64,000 nucleotides of DNA from Labrenzia sp. R4_2 (GCF_017743865.1 NZ_JAGHRJ010000002.1:682001-746000), one strand, 5' to 3'. Shown: positions 8,710-18,375, counted from the first letter of the stretch. Numbers and translations: made by a program. The notes: generated by a model from the sequence alone, not told the origin.

Positions 8710-9810
8710 GTGGGAATGCAGAATCCAACGACTTTGTTGAACCGGATCAAAGACACGCGCACCAAGGTGCAGCGGGTGATCATGACTGCGCTCAGCGCGA
8801 CGCTGATGTCAGCGCTACTTGGCACAGCACAGGCCCAGACCAGTGCGCCCATGCCACCTGCCATGAAGCCGGATCCAAACGCACCGTCCGCGGCGTCTCA
8901 AGAACCCATTCAGAATCTTCTTGACCGCGAACCAGAACCTTTGTTCTCGGACAACACGCTGGTTCCTTACGCGCCCGCATCCGGCGGCATTCAAGGAACG
9001 GCCGACGGGCTGGATGGCGGCGCACTTTATCTGATGGCGAAGCTGACGCGGGACAGCCAACCGCTGAACGACAATCTCATTTGGCGCATCTACTCCGAAA
9101 CGACCAACGCCGATGGCCGACTTCAGTTGATTGCCACGTCGAAAGGCGGGGATGCCGAATTCCGTTTGGATCCGGGTGCATACATGATCCACACATCCTA
9201 CGGCTATGCGCAGGCTACCAACCGGATCGTGATCGGCAAGGAAGTCCTGTCGAAAATGGTGACGTTGAATGCCGGCGGCATCAAATTCTACGCCACGCTG
9301 CCGGACGGTGCTCCTTTAGAAAGCGGCCCGGTGACGTTCGACATTTACAGCCGGGAATTCGATCAGCGCGGCGAACGGGATCTGATCGCCAGCAGCGTGA
9401 AGCCTGGTTCGATCATCCGGTTAAACGCAGACACTTACCACATTGTTAGCCGGTACGGGGATGCGAACGCCGAAATCCGCGCCGACATCCAGGTCCTTCC
9501 GGGCAAGCTCACCGAAGCCACAATTTTCCACAAAGCGGCCGACATCACGCTGAAGCTTGTCAATGAGCGCGGCGGTGAAGCCATCGCCAACACCACCTGG
9601 TCGGTTTTGTCTCCAGGCGGTGACGTGGTCGTCGAAGCCACCGGCGCGTTTCCTGACTTTGTTCTTGCGGCGGGTGAATATGAGGCAGTGGCCCGCAACA
9701 ACGGAAGGACTTACCTTCATACGTTCACGGTTGAGCCAGGTGCAGACCGGGAAGTGGAAGTGGTCTCTTCGATCAGCGAATTGGTCAGTGGATCCTCAAG
9801 GGCGAACTGA
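8710..9810 (+). CDS. Exported protein of unknown function with repeated beta-sandwich-like units
   Basis: I do not recognise a named family. The 366-residue product has a basic N-region (RIKDTRTKVQR) and a hydrophobic segment ending AQAQ, a likely signal peptide cleaved near residue 43. The mature part looks like three or four repeats of a carboxypeptidase-regulatory or Ig-like unit: FRLDPGAYMIHTSYGYA, IRLNADTYHIVSRYGDA and FVLAAGEYEAVARNNG each form an 'LxxGxYxxxxxxG' strand pair at about 95-residue intervals. This suggests a periplasmic binding or structural protein. The start is either GTG 8710 or ATG 8716; neither has a strong ribosome site. Confidence 0.7.
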   Translation: MGMQNPTTLLNRIKDTRTKVQRVIMTALSATLMSALLGTAQAQTSAPMPPAMKPDPNAPSAASQEPIQNLLDREPEPLFSDNTLVPYAPASGGIQGTADGLDGGALYLMAKLTRDSQPLNDNLIWRIYSETTNADGRLQLIATSKGGDAEFRLDPGAYMIHTSYGYAQATNRIVIGKEVLSKMVTLNAGGIKFYATLPDGAPLESGPVTFDIYSREFDQRGERDLIASSVKPGSIIRLNADTYHIVSRYGDANAEIRADIQVLPGKLTEATIFHKAADITLKLVNERGGEAIANTTWSVLSPGGDVVVEATGAFPDFVLAAGEYEAVARNNGRTYLHTFTVEPGADREVEVVSSISELVSGSSRAN

Positions 9811-9859
9811 TCGCACTTGTAGGTTTAAGGATTTTCCAGAAAAGCAAAGCGACCGCCGG

Positions 9860-10702
9860 TCAATGGCGGCTGAGCAGCCGTTCTTTTTGTTCGGCCGGTG
9901 CCATTTCCATCACTTTAGACTGCAGGAAGTCCATGACTTCTTTTTGGTCCTTGAAACCGGAAATGGTTTCATAGGGGATCGGCGCCCCTGCCCTTGCCCG
10001 GATTGCCTGTCCGAGTGTCCGGCGGAACTCGCGGACATAAAGCGAAAGACGAAGGGTCAGCGAGAAGCGGCTGACCAGGTGGAACAACCAGGAATTCTGG
10101 CCTTCAAAGTGGATCGGCAAGACGGTCGCTTTCGATGAGCGGATCATCTTCGCTGTAAAGGTTTTCCATGGCAGTTCTTCAGCACGGCCGAACGGCTTTT
10201 GTGCCGTTGCCACGCCCCCACCTGGAAACACGATAATCGTCGTGCCTTCTTCCAGGAGTTTCAGCGCCTCCTTGCGAGTCGCCATATTTGTCTTGAGCGC
10301 TTCTTTAGTTTCCTCAAAATCGACCGGTAAGGAGAATGGCCGGATCTCCGGAAGCTTGAGCAACTCGTTGTTGATCATGATCTTGAACGGACGGCCAAGT
10401 TGTTCGGCAAGGGAGAGAATTGCGAGACCATCGCCGATGCCATACGGGTGATTGGCAATCAGAACCAAAGGCCCATCCGGCACATCCTTGGGTGGCCACT
10501 CTCCACTGTCCACCGATACGCGAATGTTGATAAGACGCAGAAGTTCGCTCCACATATAGTCTGTGGTCACGATGGACTGTTTCCAGATCTCGTAAAGATC
10601 AAGAAGCTTCCGGCGCCCCGACAGGCGTTCAATCGACCGGATCACCATGCGCTTCAGCGGATGGTGGTCTGGGTTGGCGTAGCTGAATTCTGCGTAATCC
10701 AC
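9860..10702 (-). CDS. Lysophospholipid acyltransferase family protein (PlsC-like)
   Basis: The 280-residue protein has the acyltransferase core: an NHPYGIGDG block near residue 89 and the FPGGGVAT block near residue 160, the latter corresponding to motif III (FPEG in PlsC). The usual HX4D motif is replaced by HP-YGIG-D with five intervening residues, a pattern I associate with the hemolysin-like (COG3176) branch rather than classical PlsC. It probably transfers acyl groups to a lysolipid at the inner membrane. No ornithine-lipid partner gene is adjacent. It is transcribed away from thrS's 3' end, 170 bases downstream of it. Confidence 0.75.
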   Translation of the reverse strand: MDYAEFSYANPDHHPLKRMVIRSIERLSGRRKLLDLYEIWKQSIVTTDYMWSELLRLINIRVSVDSGEWPPKDVPDGPLVLIANHPYGIGDGLAILSLAEQLGRPFKIMINNELLKLPEIRPFSLPVDFEETKEALKTNMATRKEALKLLEEGTTIIVFPGGGVATAQKPFGRAEELPWKTFTAKMIRSSKATVLPIHFEGQNSWLFHLVSRFSLTLRLSLYVREFRRTLGQAIRARAGAPIPYETISGFKDQKEVMDFLQSKVMEMAPAEQKERLLSRH

Positions 10703-10805
10703 GGTATGCCGACTTCGTTTGTTACATTGTTTGCACCCGCTGCCCGCGTCCGGACAGGCGGAATTAAAACGCTCTAACAGACTCTCTGTTGCAGCCTTAT
10801 GACAT

Positions 10806-10833
10806 CACACTGCCCTTAAGTAAGGGCAGTGTG
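10806..10833 (-). terminator. Perfect 13-bp inverted repeat downstream of thrS
   Basis: CACACTGCCCTTA and its exact reverse complement are separated by only two bases, giving a 28-base hairpin. It lies 40 bases past the thrS stop. There is no T-run directly after it on the minus strand; a T6 run lies 13 bases beyond it on the plus strand. It may terminate thrS transcription or be an operator for the acyltransferase gene 104 bases away. Confidence 0.45.
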
Positions 10834-10872
10834 CAAGCTGGCATTTTTTCCGTTAACAAAACGGAAGTTCGA

Positions 10873-12855
10873 TCATTTCAGATCCGGCGGCGTCGCTTCT
10901 TCGACAAATGCAGCGACCGCTTCGTCCAATCCCATCGGCGTCTGGTTCTTGGAACCAAGACGGCGGATGTTGACCGTACGCTCTTCCGCTTCCCGCATGC
11001 CGCAGACCAGGATGACCGGAATCTTGGCAAGCGAGTGCTCGCGGACCTTGTAGTTGATCTTCTCGTTGCGGAAGTCGGTTTCAACCTTCAGGCCCTTAGA
11101 GCGCAGAAGATCAGCCACTTCCTGACCATAATCGTCAGCCTCTGACGTAATGGTTGCAACCACGATCTGCAAGGGTGCGAACCACAGCGGGAAGTGCCCG
11201 GCATAGTTCTCGATCAAGATCCCGAGGAACCGCTCCATGGAGCCACAGATCGCCCGGTGGATCATCACCGGCGTTTTCTTTTCGCCGTTGTGATCAACAT
11301 AAAACGCGCCGAAGCGTTCCGGCAGGTTGAAGTCAACCTGGGTCGTGCCACACTGCCACTCCCGGCCAATCGCATCCCGAAGCGTGTATTCGAACTTAGG
11401 TCCGTAGAACGCGCCCTCGCCCGGCAAGATGTCCGTCTTCACGCGGCCGTCTGATTGCTCTTCGATCTGCTTCAGCACATCGGACATGATGCCTTCTGCA
11501 TGATCCCAATTTTCATCGGAGCCAACGCGTTTTTCCGGCCGTGTCGACAGTTTGACGACGATCTCTTCAAAGCCGAAATCCTTGTAGACCGACAGAATGA
11601 GATCGTTGATCTTCAAGCATTCGTCAGCCATCTGCTCTTCGGTGCAGAAGACGTGGGCATCATCCTGGGTAAAGCCGCGCACGCGCATCAAGCCGTGCAA
11701 GGCACCTGACGGCTCATAGCGGTGAACAACGCCGAATTCGGACAAGCGCATCGGCAGGTCGCGGTAGCTCTTCAAACCGTGCTTGAAGATCTGAACGTGG
11801 CCCGGGCAGTTCATCGGCTTAAGTGCGTAGACGCGATCGTCCTCGCTCTCCGGCTCCGCACTCTGAACGGCGAACATGTTCTCCTTGTACCAGCCCCAGT
11901 GGCCGGAGGTTTCCCAGAGCGAGGTGTGCAGGACTTGCGGTGCGTTCACCTCGTCATACGTCCCGCGCAAACGGCGGCGCTTATAGGCAATCAGGTTCTG
12001 GAACATGTCCCAGCCCTTCGGATGCCAAAAGACGACGCCCGGTCCTTCTTCCTGGAAATGGAACAGGTCCATCTCGCGGCCGAGTTTGCGGTGATCGCGC
12101 TTTTCCGCTTCCTCCAGCATGTGAAGGTAGCCTTTCAGCTCCTTCTCATTGTGCCAAGCTGTCGCATAGATGCGGGTCAGCATTTCATTGTTGCTGTCCC
12201 CGCGCCAATAGGCACCGGCCACCTTCATCAGCTTGAAGGCGTCGCCAATCTGCTTGGTGGAAACCATGTGCGGGCCACGGCAGAGATCCAGCCACTGGCC
12301 CTGCTTGTAGATCTTGATTTCCTGGTCTTCCGGGATCGCATCGACAAGCTCGACCTTGTAGTGCTCACCCTTGGCGGCAAAATAGGTCTTGGCTTCTTCG
12401 CGGGTCCAGATTTCCTTTGTGAACTGCGCACCGCGCGCGATGATTTCCCGCATCTTCTTTTCGATGACCGGCAGCTCTTCCGGGTTAAACGGCCAGTCAG
12501 ACCCGGCATTGGCCGATCCTTCCGGGTGAACCCGTTTGAAGTCATAGTAAAAGCCGTTTTCAATCACGGGCCCGATGGTCACCTGCGTACCCGGCCACAA
12601 CTCCTGAACAGCTTCCGCCATAACGTGAGCTGCATCGTGCCGGATCAACTCCAGCGCCCGCGGGTCTTCCCGGGTCACGATCTCGATATTGGCGTCCGCA
12701 TCGATGGGGTCGGTGAGGTCTTTTAACTCCCCGTCGAGGGTCATCGCGACGGCCTTTTTGGCCAGCGATTTGGAAATGCCGGTCGCCACGTCGAGACCGG
12801 AAGTCCCAGCTTCATAGGCGCGCACGGAATTGTCGGGGAAGGTCAATTGAATCAT
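10873..12855 (-). CDS. thrS: Threonyl-tRNA synthetase
   Basis: The 660-residue enzyme charges tRNA-Thr. An N-terminal TGS domain begins [11 protein letters not shown]. The editing domain has [11 protein letters not shown], and the class II core has MNCPGH (zinc-binding Cys) and [14 protein letters not shown]. The C-terminal anticodon-binding domain starts near [12 protein letters not shown] chose the ATG at 12855 because AGGAG precedes it by seven bases and the family begins here; a longer in-frame GTG start at 13011 would add 52 unrelated residues. The upstream gap contains a GGATCG/CGATCC hairpin (12971-12989) but nothing resembling a T-box. Confidence 0.97.
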   Translation of the reverse strand: MIQLTFPDNSVRAYEAGTSGLDVATGISKSLAKKAVAMTLDGELKDLTDPIDADANIEIVTREDPRALELIRHDAAHVMAEAVQELWPGTQVTIGPVIENGFYYDFKRVHPEGSANAGSDWPFNPEELPVIEKKMREIIARGAQFTKEIWTREEAKTYFAAKGEHYKVELVDAIPEDQEIKIYKQGQWLDLCRGPHMVSTKQIGDAFKLMKVAGAYWRGDSNNEMLTRIYATAWHNEKELKGYLHMLEEAEKRDHRKLGREMDLFHFQEEGPGVVFWHPKGWDMFQNLIAYKRRRLRGTYDEVNAPQVLHTSLWETSGHWGWYKENMFAVQSAEPESEDDRVYALKPMNCPGHVQIFKHGLKSYRDLPMRLSEFGVVHRYEPSGALHGLMRVRGFTQDDAHVFCTEEQMADECLKINDLILSVYKDFGFEEIVVKLSTRPEKRVGSDENWDHAEGIMSDVLKQIEEQSDGRVKTDILPGEGAFYGPKFEYTLRDAIGREWQCGTTQVDFNLPERFGAFYVDHNGEKKTPVMIHRAICGSMERFLGILIENYAGHFPLWFAPLQIVVATITSEADDYGQEVADLLRSKGLKVETDFRNEKINYKVREHSLAKIPVILVCGMREAEERTVNIRRLGSKNQTPMGLDEAVAAFVEEATPPDLK

Positions 12856-13011
12856 GTCAGTCTCCTGCTCACTCCTGCACACACAGCAGGTAAGCGATGT
12901 CTTTGGTCTTGAGATGTGTGCTGATACGGGATTCAGCCTAAAACGGCAACCTTTTCCGAAACCGGCGAGAGGATCGTCTGGGTCGATCCGCAGATACGGG
13001 CTGACAGTCAC

Positions 13012-13764
13012 CTACCCGTTCGGCGGATCAGCCTTCTTGATTGCAGCCCACTCTCCGTCGTTGATCATGGCCCGGAAAGCGGAGTTGATCTTTTCGGCAT
13101 GCAACGCGCCGCACTCCGTTTTGGCGAACAGGATCCAGACGCTGAGTTCATTGATCGGGCTGGTTTCATCATAAACGATGTTGTCGACACCTGCTTCTGC
13201 AATTGCCCTCAGGCCGGATTGCTCTTCGATGATCGACCCGTCCAGACGGCCCACGGACAACATTCTGATATTGTCCAGATCTGAGTTTGGCTCGCGGCTG
13301 AAGTCGATTTCATCGTTCGCCGTTAGCGATTTCGGATAGGCGTATTGGGCAGTCAATCCGATCCGGAGGCCTTCAAGATCAGAAACACTCGACGGCACCG
13401 AGCCACCCTTTCGAACAAATGCAAAGTCGCGCTTCGTTAGAATTGGCAGTGATTTGTAGGACGCGACATCCGCGCCAGCACTGGAATGGGGCATCAGCGC
13501 GTCGACCACCCCCATCTGAAACAATCCAAGCGCGCGTTTTTTCGGATAAAGCCTGATGTCCAAAGCCAAGTCCGCACGCTTTGCCGCGGACTGCAATAAA
13601 ACGACGAACTCCCCTTCGCTCTCACTCTCAACAAAATGCGGAATCTCGGCGGCTGCAACGGTCATCTTGTTACAGCCATCTGCAGCAAGAGAGCCCGGCG
13701 CCAGCAGGAACGTGAGGCTCAACATTCCCGAGACTGTGAAAAACGATTTGAACCTATTCAGCAA
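13012..13764 (-). CDS. Orphan periplasmic solute-binding protein (SBP_bac_3-like)
   Basis: The 250-residue protein has a signal peptide (basic start, hydrophobic core, cleavage near SLAADG). The mature body resembles family 3 solute-binding proteins: LALDIRLYPKKRALGLFQMGVVDALMP, LEGLRIGLTAQYAYP and MLSVGRLDGSIIEE. A late pair of cysteines (mature Cys near the start and Cys near residue 222) may form a disulfide. No permease or ATPase gene is adjacent, so it could serve an unlinked ABC transporter or act as a sensor. A second orphan of this class lies at 43918-44679. Confidence 0.7.
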   Translation of the reverse strand: MLNRFKSFFTVSGMLSLTFLLAPGSLAADGCNKMTVAAAEIPHFVESESEGEFVVLLQSAAKRADLALDIRLYPKKRALGLFQMGVVDALMPHSSAGADVASYKSLPILTKRDFAFVRKGGSVPSSVSDLEGLRIGLTAQYAYPKSLTANDEIDFSREPNSDLDNIRMLSVGRLDGSIIEEQSGLRAIAEAGVDNIVYDETSPINELSVWILFAKTECGALHAEKINSAFRAMINDGEWAAIKKADPPNG

Positions 13765-13917
13765 AACATTGTGCCTTTGAGCGGCAAGCCAGCTTGGGCT
13801 TGCCGGAGAGTTCCCTGATCGCTGGCGAATTTACAGACATCTTAAGACGGCTATCGTTCTAAAGCGTTAACGGCTCCGGTTTCGAAAACGTCACGCAGAC
13901 CAACACAACGTTGGCCA

Positions 13918-14361
13918 CTAAAACTCTAAGGGCACCCGCCGGGGCACTGGTTGAGATTTGACGATCGAGGTGCTCGTTTCAGCCTTGTCCGTGATCCGTT
14001 CAAGAATGCTGTCCAGTTCTTCGATTTCCCGGATCACCAAACGCACCACAAAACAATCGTCACCTGTGACTTTGTCGCACTCAACCACCTCTGGAATTTC
14101 CTGCAGCAACTCGCGGACGATATGGAGTTTTCCCGGCAACGGCCGGACGCGTGTAATCACCTGAAGCGCGTATCCGAGAGCCCGGGGATCAACATCGGCC
14201 GTGAAGCTGCGGATGACACCGGAATCTTGTAAGCGCCTGAGCCGGTCCGAAACGCTTGGCGACGACAAACCGACCTTGACGGCAATGTCCTTGATCGAAC
14301 ACCGGCCATCCTCGATCAGAATTTTCAATATTTCACGATCTTGGGCGTCCATATCTTTCAC
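13918..14361 (-). CDS. Lrp/AsnC family transcriptional regulator
   Basis: The 147-residue protein starts with an AsnC-type winged helix (MDAQDREILKILIEDGRCS, then VGLSSPSVSDRLRRLQ as the recognition helix). It ends with a RAM effector domain (VVECDKVTGDDCFVVRLVI). It is divergent from a DMT-family exporter gene across a gap of about 125 bases, the usual arrangement when an Lrp regulator controls an amino-acid exporter in response to the exported amino acid. That regulatory link is inferred from position. Confidence 0.9.
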   Translation of the reverse strand: MKDMDAQDREILKILIEDGRCSIKDIAVKVGLSSPSVSDRLRRLQDSGVIRSFTADVDPRALGYALQVITRVRPLPGKLHIVRELLQEIPEVVECDKVTGDDCFVVRLVIREIEELDSILERITDKAETSTSIVKSQPVPRRVPLEF

Positions 14362-14486
14362 TTTAAACCCTAATGGGCCTTTTGCCTAATATTATGAGGT
14401 CAACTACATCCTCTGCCTTGAATATCATATGGAGCGGCTCATCCAAACAGCAGATCCTTGAAAGCGTATTGATAGGAGTTGCTCAA

Positions 14487-15386
14487 ATGTCAGAAAGAAC
14501 CACCGGCATTTTGGAAATGACCTTCGCGATGACCTTGGTTGGCACCTTGGGCATTTTCGTTGTTTTTAGCGGAGAAAACCCGGTCACGGTCGCCTTCTGG
14601 CGCTGCCTGTTCGGCGCAGTCGGGCTAGCGCTGATATGTTCACTCAAAGGCGCTTTTGCATACAAAATCTCACTGAAGCAGTTTCTGCTGGCCGTCTTAG
14701 GCGGCATCGCGCTGACCACCAATTGGGTTATGCTGTTTCACGCGATCGGACATGCGTCCATTTCGCTTACAACGGCCATCTACAACACGCAGCCATTCAT
14801 GCTGGTGTGTTTTGGCGTGCTCTTTTTTGGAGAACACCTGACACTCAGAAAGCTGTGTTGGTTGGCTCTCGCCTTTTGCGGTGTCGTGGTGATCGCCCGA
14901 TCAAAACCCGAATTGGCTTATGCGGATGGCAACTTTGCCGTCGGGGTCGCGCTGTCCATTGGCGCCGCGTTTCTTTGGGCCGTCGCAGTTGTTGTCACCA
15001 AAAAGCTGAGCGGCATCCCCTCACATATGATCGCGCTGATACAGGTCTCAGCAGGCGCCATCCTGCTTGCCCCTTTCGCGAGTGTGGCGGACCTCCCATC
15101 GCAAAGTTCTGCTTGGGTCTCCCTGCTCATCCTCGGTTTTGTGCACACTGCAATGATGTACACGATCTTGTACTCAGCTGTGCAGAAGCTGCCGACAGAC
15201 CTTCAGGGCGCGCTTACGTTCCTCTATCCATCAGTCGCCTACGTCACTGACTATTTGGTTCTGGGACAGAAACTTGGAACCGTGCAGATCCTCGGCGTTG
15301 CGGTGATCATGCTGGCGGCTGCAGGCATGACACTCGGATGGCGTTTGCCGTTCTTTCGGAAAGAGAAAAGCTGGCACCAGGCCTAG
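14487..15386 (+). CDS. DMT-superfamily transporter (EamA domains)
   Basis: The 299-residue inner-membrane protein has about ten hydrophobic segments forming two EamA repeats (first ending near FCGVVVIARS, second beginning VGVALSIGAAFLWAV). Members export amino acids or related metabolites by proton exchange. The ATG at 14487 has AGGAG about eight bases upstream; a longer frame from 14373 would run through the promoter region and is unlikely. It is divergent from an Lrp/AsnC regulator gene, consistent with an amino-acid exporter induced by its substrate (inference). Only nine bases separate its stop from the convergent radical SAM gene. Confidence 0.87.
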   Translation: MSERTTGILEMTFAMTLVGTLGIFVVFSGENPVTVAFWRCLFGAVGLALICSLKGAFAYKISLKQFLLAVLGGIALTTNWVMLFHAIGHASISLTTAIYNTQPFMLVCFGVLFFGEHLTLRKLCWLALAFCGVVVIARSKPELAYADGNFAVGVALSIGAAFLWAVAVVVTKKLSGIPSHMIALIQVSAGAILLAPFASVADLPSQSSAWVSLLILGFVHTAMMYTILYSAVQKLPTDLQGALTFLYPSVAYVTDYLVLGQKLGTVQILGVAVIMLAAAGMTLGWRLPFFRKEKSWHQA

Positions 15387-15395
15387 GCCGTTTGC

Positions 15396-17177
15396 TTAAG
15401 AGGCCAGCGCACGTTTTTTCGCGGCCTTGACGATTGACGCGTCCCGGGCGGATTTGGCAACAGCGTCTTTTCCGCCCCGCGTTTCTCTGATCATCGCCAG
15501 ATCCTCTTCCATATCCGCGCTCATCGGTGCGATCGCCACGTCGGAATATTCGCGCCGGCCGGGCGCCGCTTTTACCCTGCGGTAGATCCGGTGAACACGC
15601 CAAACCGCAGACACATAAGCCCAGTGTTTGGAAATCACCTCCCAGACATAGCGCGGGTAGAAGACAAGCGGATTTTCAATTGGCAGTCCACTGCGCCGGT
15701 CTTTGCGGAATTTGAGCCGGAAATAACCGCCCTCCAGCGGATGAACGCCCTCACACTCGATCATCAGTTTGAACCACATCATCAAGAACAGCTTGTTGCC
15801 CGGCCGCCCCTTTTTGTGGGCTGCAGCCCGGCGGAGCACCGTCTCAATGTGGCTGTCGGAATAATAACTCGACCAGGCCTCCCGATAGGCCTCCTCCCAT
15901 TCATCATCGCTCATCTTCGAATGATGGGAGACCCGGTGGTTGAGATCGTACTTGTTAAGATCCGGATCCATCCAGATACCCTTTTCAAGCAGAACCTTGT
16001 GGTCTTCCGAGCCCGGCAGAGGCGTTAGGAAAAAGAACTCAAGAAGGTCGAGCGGCAACTCCTTCTTGATGATCTCGACATCCCGCAAGACCGCTTCCTT
16101 GGTGTCTCCCGGAAACCCGATGATGTATCCGGCATAAGTGGTCGCGCCGTGGTCACGCCACTTTTGCAACATCTGCCGGTATTCGGTGATCTTGTTTTGC
16201 CGTTTCTTGGCGGCGAGCAGATTGCCGGGATTGATGTTTTCAAGACCGATGAACACCCGGTTGACCCCGGCCCGGGTTGCCTTTTCGATAAAGTTCTCAA
16301 TCCGGTGGCAGAGCGTATCCACCTGGATGATGAACTTGATGTCGAACTTCTCCTCCTCCCGCAATTGAATGAGCCGGTCGAACAGCGGTTCCCACTCACG
16401 ATTGCGGGCGAAATTGTCGTCTGTGATGAAGAACCGGTCGATGCCCTGCGCATAGTTGTCGCGAATAATCTGCTCCAGATCATCTGCGGACCTGAACCGG
16501 CTCTTGCGCCCCTGCACGTTGATGATCGTGCAAAAGGAGCACTGGAACGGGCATCCCCGCCCGAGATCAAAGCTGGAATGCGATCCGGCGGTGAACTGGA
16601 TGTGCTTGGTCGGCAGGATCGGCGTCGGCTCTCCTTCAAGCGACGGCAGATCCGCCATGAAATTATAAAGTGACTTTAGGTCATCATTAAAGGCGTCCCG
16701 GAAAACCTGATCAAGCCGCCGCTCCTCTGCCTCGCCTGCAAAATAGCAAACGCCCTCTTCCTGCAGCGCCACCATCTCTTCGGGCATCTCATCCAGCATC
16801 GAAATGCAGCCTGAAACATGAAATCCGCCAATCGCCGTCGGCAGCCCCTCGCGCATGAACTCCCGTGCAAGGTCCGTTGCCCTTGGAAACTGGTTGGATT
16901 GCACCCCAACCAAGGCAATCAGCGCTTTGCCGCCCGTGCGCCGGATATCCCGCGCAATCTTGTTTAGTCGGACGCGTTTGTTTGTTTCATCATAGGTATG
17001 AAGATGAATCTGGACATTGTCACCAAGCGCGTTGCGCTCGCGCGCAGCCTCAGCGAGCCCGTTCAAGCTGGCCAACGTGTTCGATGGAATGGCGGATCGA
17101 AGCCATTGAATTGGGTAGCCGTCGTCGTCGTAGTGCGTCGGCTTGATCATCACAAAATGAAAGTCTTCAACGTTCAT
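15396..17177 (-). CDS. B12-binding-domain radical SAM protein
   Basis: In this 593-residue protein the N-terminal 170 residues form a cobalamin-binding-like Rossmann domain (GGKALIALVGVQSNQFPRATDLA). The radical SAM cluster motif CxxxCxxC follows in GRGCPFQCSFC. The SAM-fold continues with FITDDNFARN and YAGYIIGFPGD, and the C-terminal 150 residues are basic and unassigned. Such enzymes often methylate or rearrange unactivated carbons; the substrate here is unknown. The start at 17177 has AGGAG eight bases upstream. It stands alone, convergent with the DMT transporter gene. Confidence 0.85.
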   Translation of the reverse strand: MNVEDFHFVMIKPTHYDDDGYPIQWLRSAIPSNTLASLNGLAEAARERNALGDNVQIHLHTYDETNKRVRLNKIARDIRRTGGKALIALVGVQSNQFPRATDLAREFMREGLPTAIGGFHVSGCISMLDEMPEEMVALQEEGVCYFAGEAEERRLDQVFRDAFNDDLKSLYNFMADLPSLEGEPTPILPTKHIQFTAGSHSSFDLGRGCPFQCSFCTIINVQGRKSRFRSADDLEQIIRDNYAQGIDRFFITDDNFARNREWEPLFDRLIQLREEEKFDIKFIIQVDTLCHRIENFIEKATRAGVNRVFIGLENINPGNLLAAKKRQNKITEYRQMLQKWRDHGATTYAGYIIGFPGDTKEAVLRDVEIIKKELPLDLLEFFFLTPLPGSEDHKVLLEKGIWMDPDLNKYDLNHRVSHHSKMSDDEWEEAYREAWSSYYSDSHIETVLRRAAAHKKGRPGNKLFLMMWFKLMIECEGVHPLEGGYFRLKFRKDRRSGLPIENPLVFYPRYVWEVISKHWAYVSAVWRVHRIYRRVKAAPGRREYSDVAIAPMSADMEEDLAMIRETRGGKDAVAKSARDASIVKAAKKRALAS

Positions 17178-17273
17178 CTGCCCTCTCCTGCACCAGAAGC
17201 CGGGCCAAAAGAGTTGCACTCACGCACGGTAAGTTCAACCTTTTCTTAACGCTGCGTCATTTCTGTCTTGAAA

Positions 17274-17657
17274 TCAATCCATTCGATGGTCGTGAGGGAT
17301 ATGGTCGCCCGTCCAGCGGCCATACCGCCAGGGCAAATACCAGCGCGCGGTGTCGGGAAGTGTGCCCGGAAGCGGATCATAACCTGACGCGCCCCAAGGA
17401 TTGCAGCGCAGGATCCGGGACAATCCCAGCCAGCCGCCGGCCCAAAAGCCGAACCTGCGGATGGCCTGATCCGTATAGTCGGAACAGGTTGGCGCATACC
17501 GGCAGGTCCGTCCCATGAAGAGCGACAGGGTGTGGCGGTAAATCCAGATCAGTCCGATTGCCGCCCATCCGGCTATTGAGAGCTTACGGGGTTGATCCGG
17601 CTTATGATCACAGGATGAACACATCTGAGGGGCTAACCTGACATCAGGCCGGATCAC
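17274..17657 (-). CDS. yidD: Membrane protein insertion efficiency factor YidD
   Basis: The 127-residue protein contains the YidD signature: WIYRHTLSLFMGRTCRYAPTCSDY followed by RCNPWGASGYDPLP, with three conserved cysteines. YidD assists YidC/Sec membrane insertion at the inner face of the inner membrane. Here it is not in the rpmH-rnpA-yidC cluster but beside an IscU-like gene. The N-terminal CSSCDHKPD extension adds two extra cysteines not needed for the family. It lies 14 bases downstream of the scaffold gene and is probably co-transcribed. Confidence 0.92.
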   Translation of the reverse strand: MIRPDVRLAPQMCSSCDHKPDQPRKLSIAGWAAIGLIWIYRHTLSLFMGRTCRYAPTCSDYTDQAIRRFGFWAGGWLGLSRILRCNPWGASGYDPLPGTLPDTARWYLPWRYGRWTGDHIPHDHRMD

Positions 17658-17671
17658 TGCGATCGCACATA

Positions 17672-18124
17672 TTACGCTGCGGCGCCGTCGGCCTTTGTAT
17701 CAGCCGCAGCTTGATCAAGCGCGCCCACAACCGCATCGAACGTTAGAAGCGTAGATGCATGCCGCGCTTTGTATTCACGCACGGGCAGCAAGAACTTCAG
17801 ATCCTCGAACCGGCCAACCGGCGGCTCCCCACCTTCTTTCAACATGGCATGCATGGTTGTCTTTAAGGTCCGCAACTCATCTTCAGTCGCGCCGACCACG
17901 TGCTGCGCCAGAATGGAGGACGATGCCTGACCGAGCGCACAGGCTTTCACATCATGCGCGAAATCCGTCACCACGCCATCCTTGACGCACAAATCGACAA
18001 CCACCGTCGACCCGCACAACTTGGAATGCGCCTTGGACGTCCCATCCGGATGCTCAAGCCGCCCAACGCGGGGAATGTTGCCGGCGAACTCCAGGATCTT
18101 TGCATTATAGATGTCGTCGAGCAT
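17672..18124 (-). CDS. Iron-sulfur cluster assembly scaffold protein (IscU/NifU N-terminal-like)
   Basis: The 150-residue protein begins MLDDIYNAKILEFAGNIPRVG. It carries the three cysteine positions of U-type scaffolds: CGSTVVVDLCVK region, VKACALGQASSSIL and a region near residue 105, where the third Cys is not obvious. It resembles the divergent alphaproteobacterial form linked to folE. It is expected to bind transient Fe-S clusters in the cytoplasm. The start was chosen at 18124 (GAGG upstream), because the longer frame adds a 28-residue unrelated leader. It is divergent from folE across 251 bases. Confidence 0.78.
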   Translation of the reverse strand: MLDDIYNAKILEFAGNIPRVGRLEHPDGTSKAHSKLCGSTVVVDLCVKDGVVTDFAHDVKACALGQASSSILAQHVVGATEDELRTLKTTMHAMLKEGGEPPVGRFEDLKFLLPVREYKARHASTLLTFDAVVGALDQAAADTKADGAAA

Positions 18125-18375
18125 TCTCGCCTCTTCGTGACAGCTAGTGAGCAGGTGCCGCATTGTCGGCACGCTTCTTTCATATATATAGATCAGACGC
18201 CACAGCAATTTCGCAAGGGGCAGAGTGGTCGCAGCCAGATGAAAAGGCGCCGGATCGGCGCTTGACGCTGGCTTAACCCGCTCAGAAACTGTGCGTTCGC
18301 TTTTCGTGCGGAGTATGCTACATCTCCGCGCCCTTTTGATCGAGAGGTCTTGATCTGAGCCAGAGCGGATGCCGT

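Noticed and set aside
11722..12726. 334-codon open frame on the plus strand across thrS
   Set aside because: It is antisense to the conserved ThrRS core, lacks a ribosome site and shows no family features; it is a shadow of the codon bias.
12856..13011. N-terminal extension of thrS from a GTG at 13011
   Set aside because: It adds 52 residues unlike any ThrRS, while the ATG at 12855 has a good ribosome site and the family begins there.
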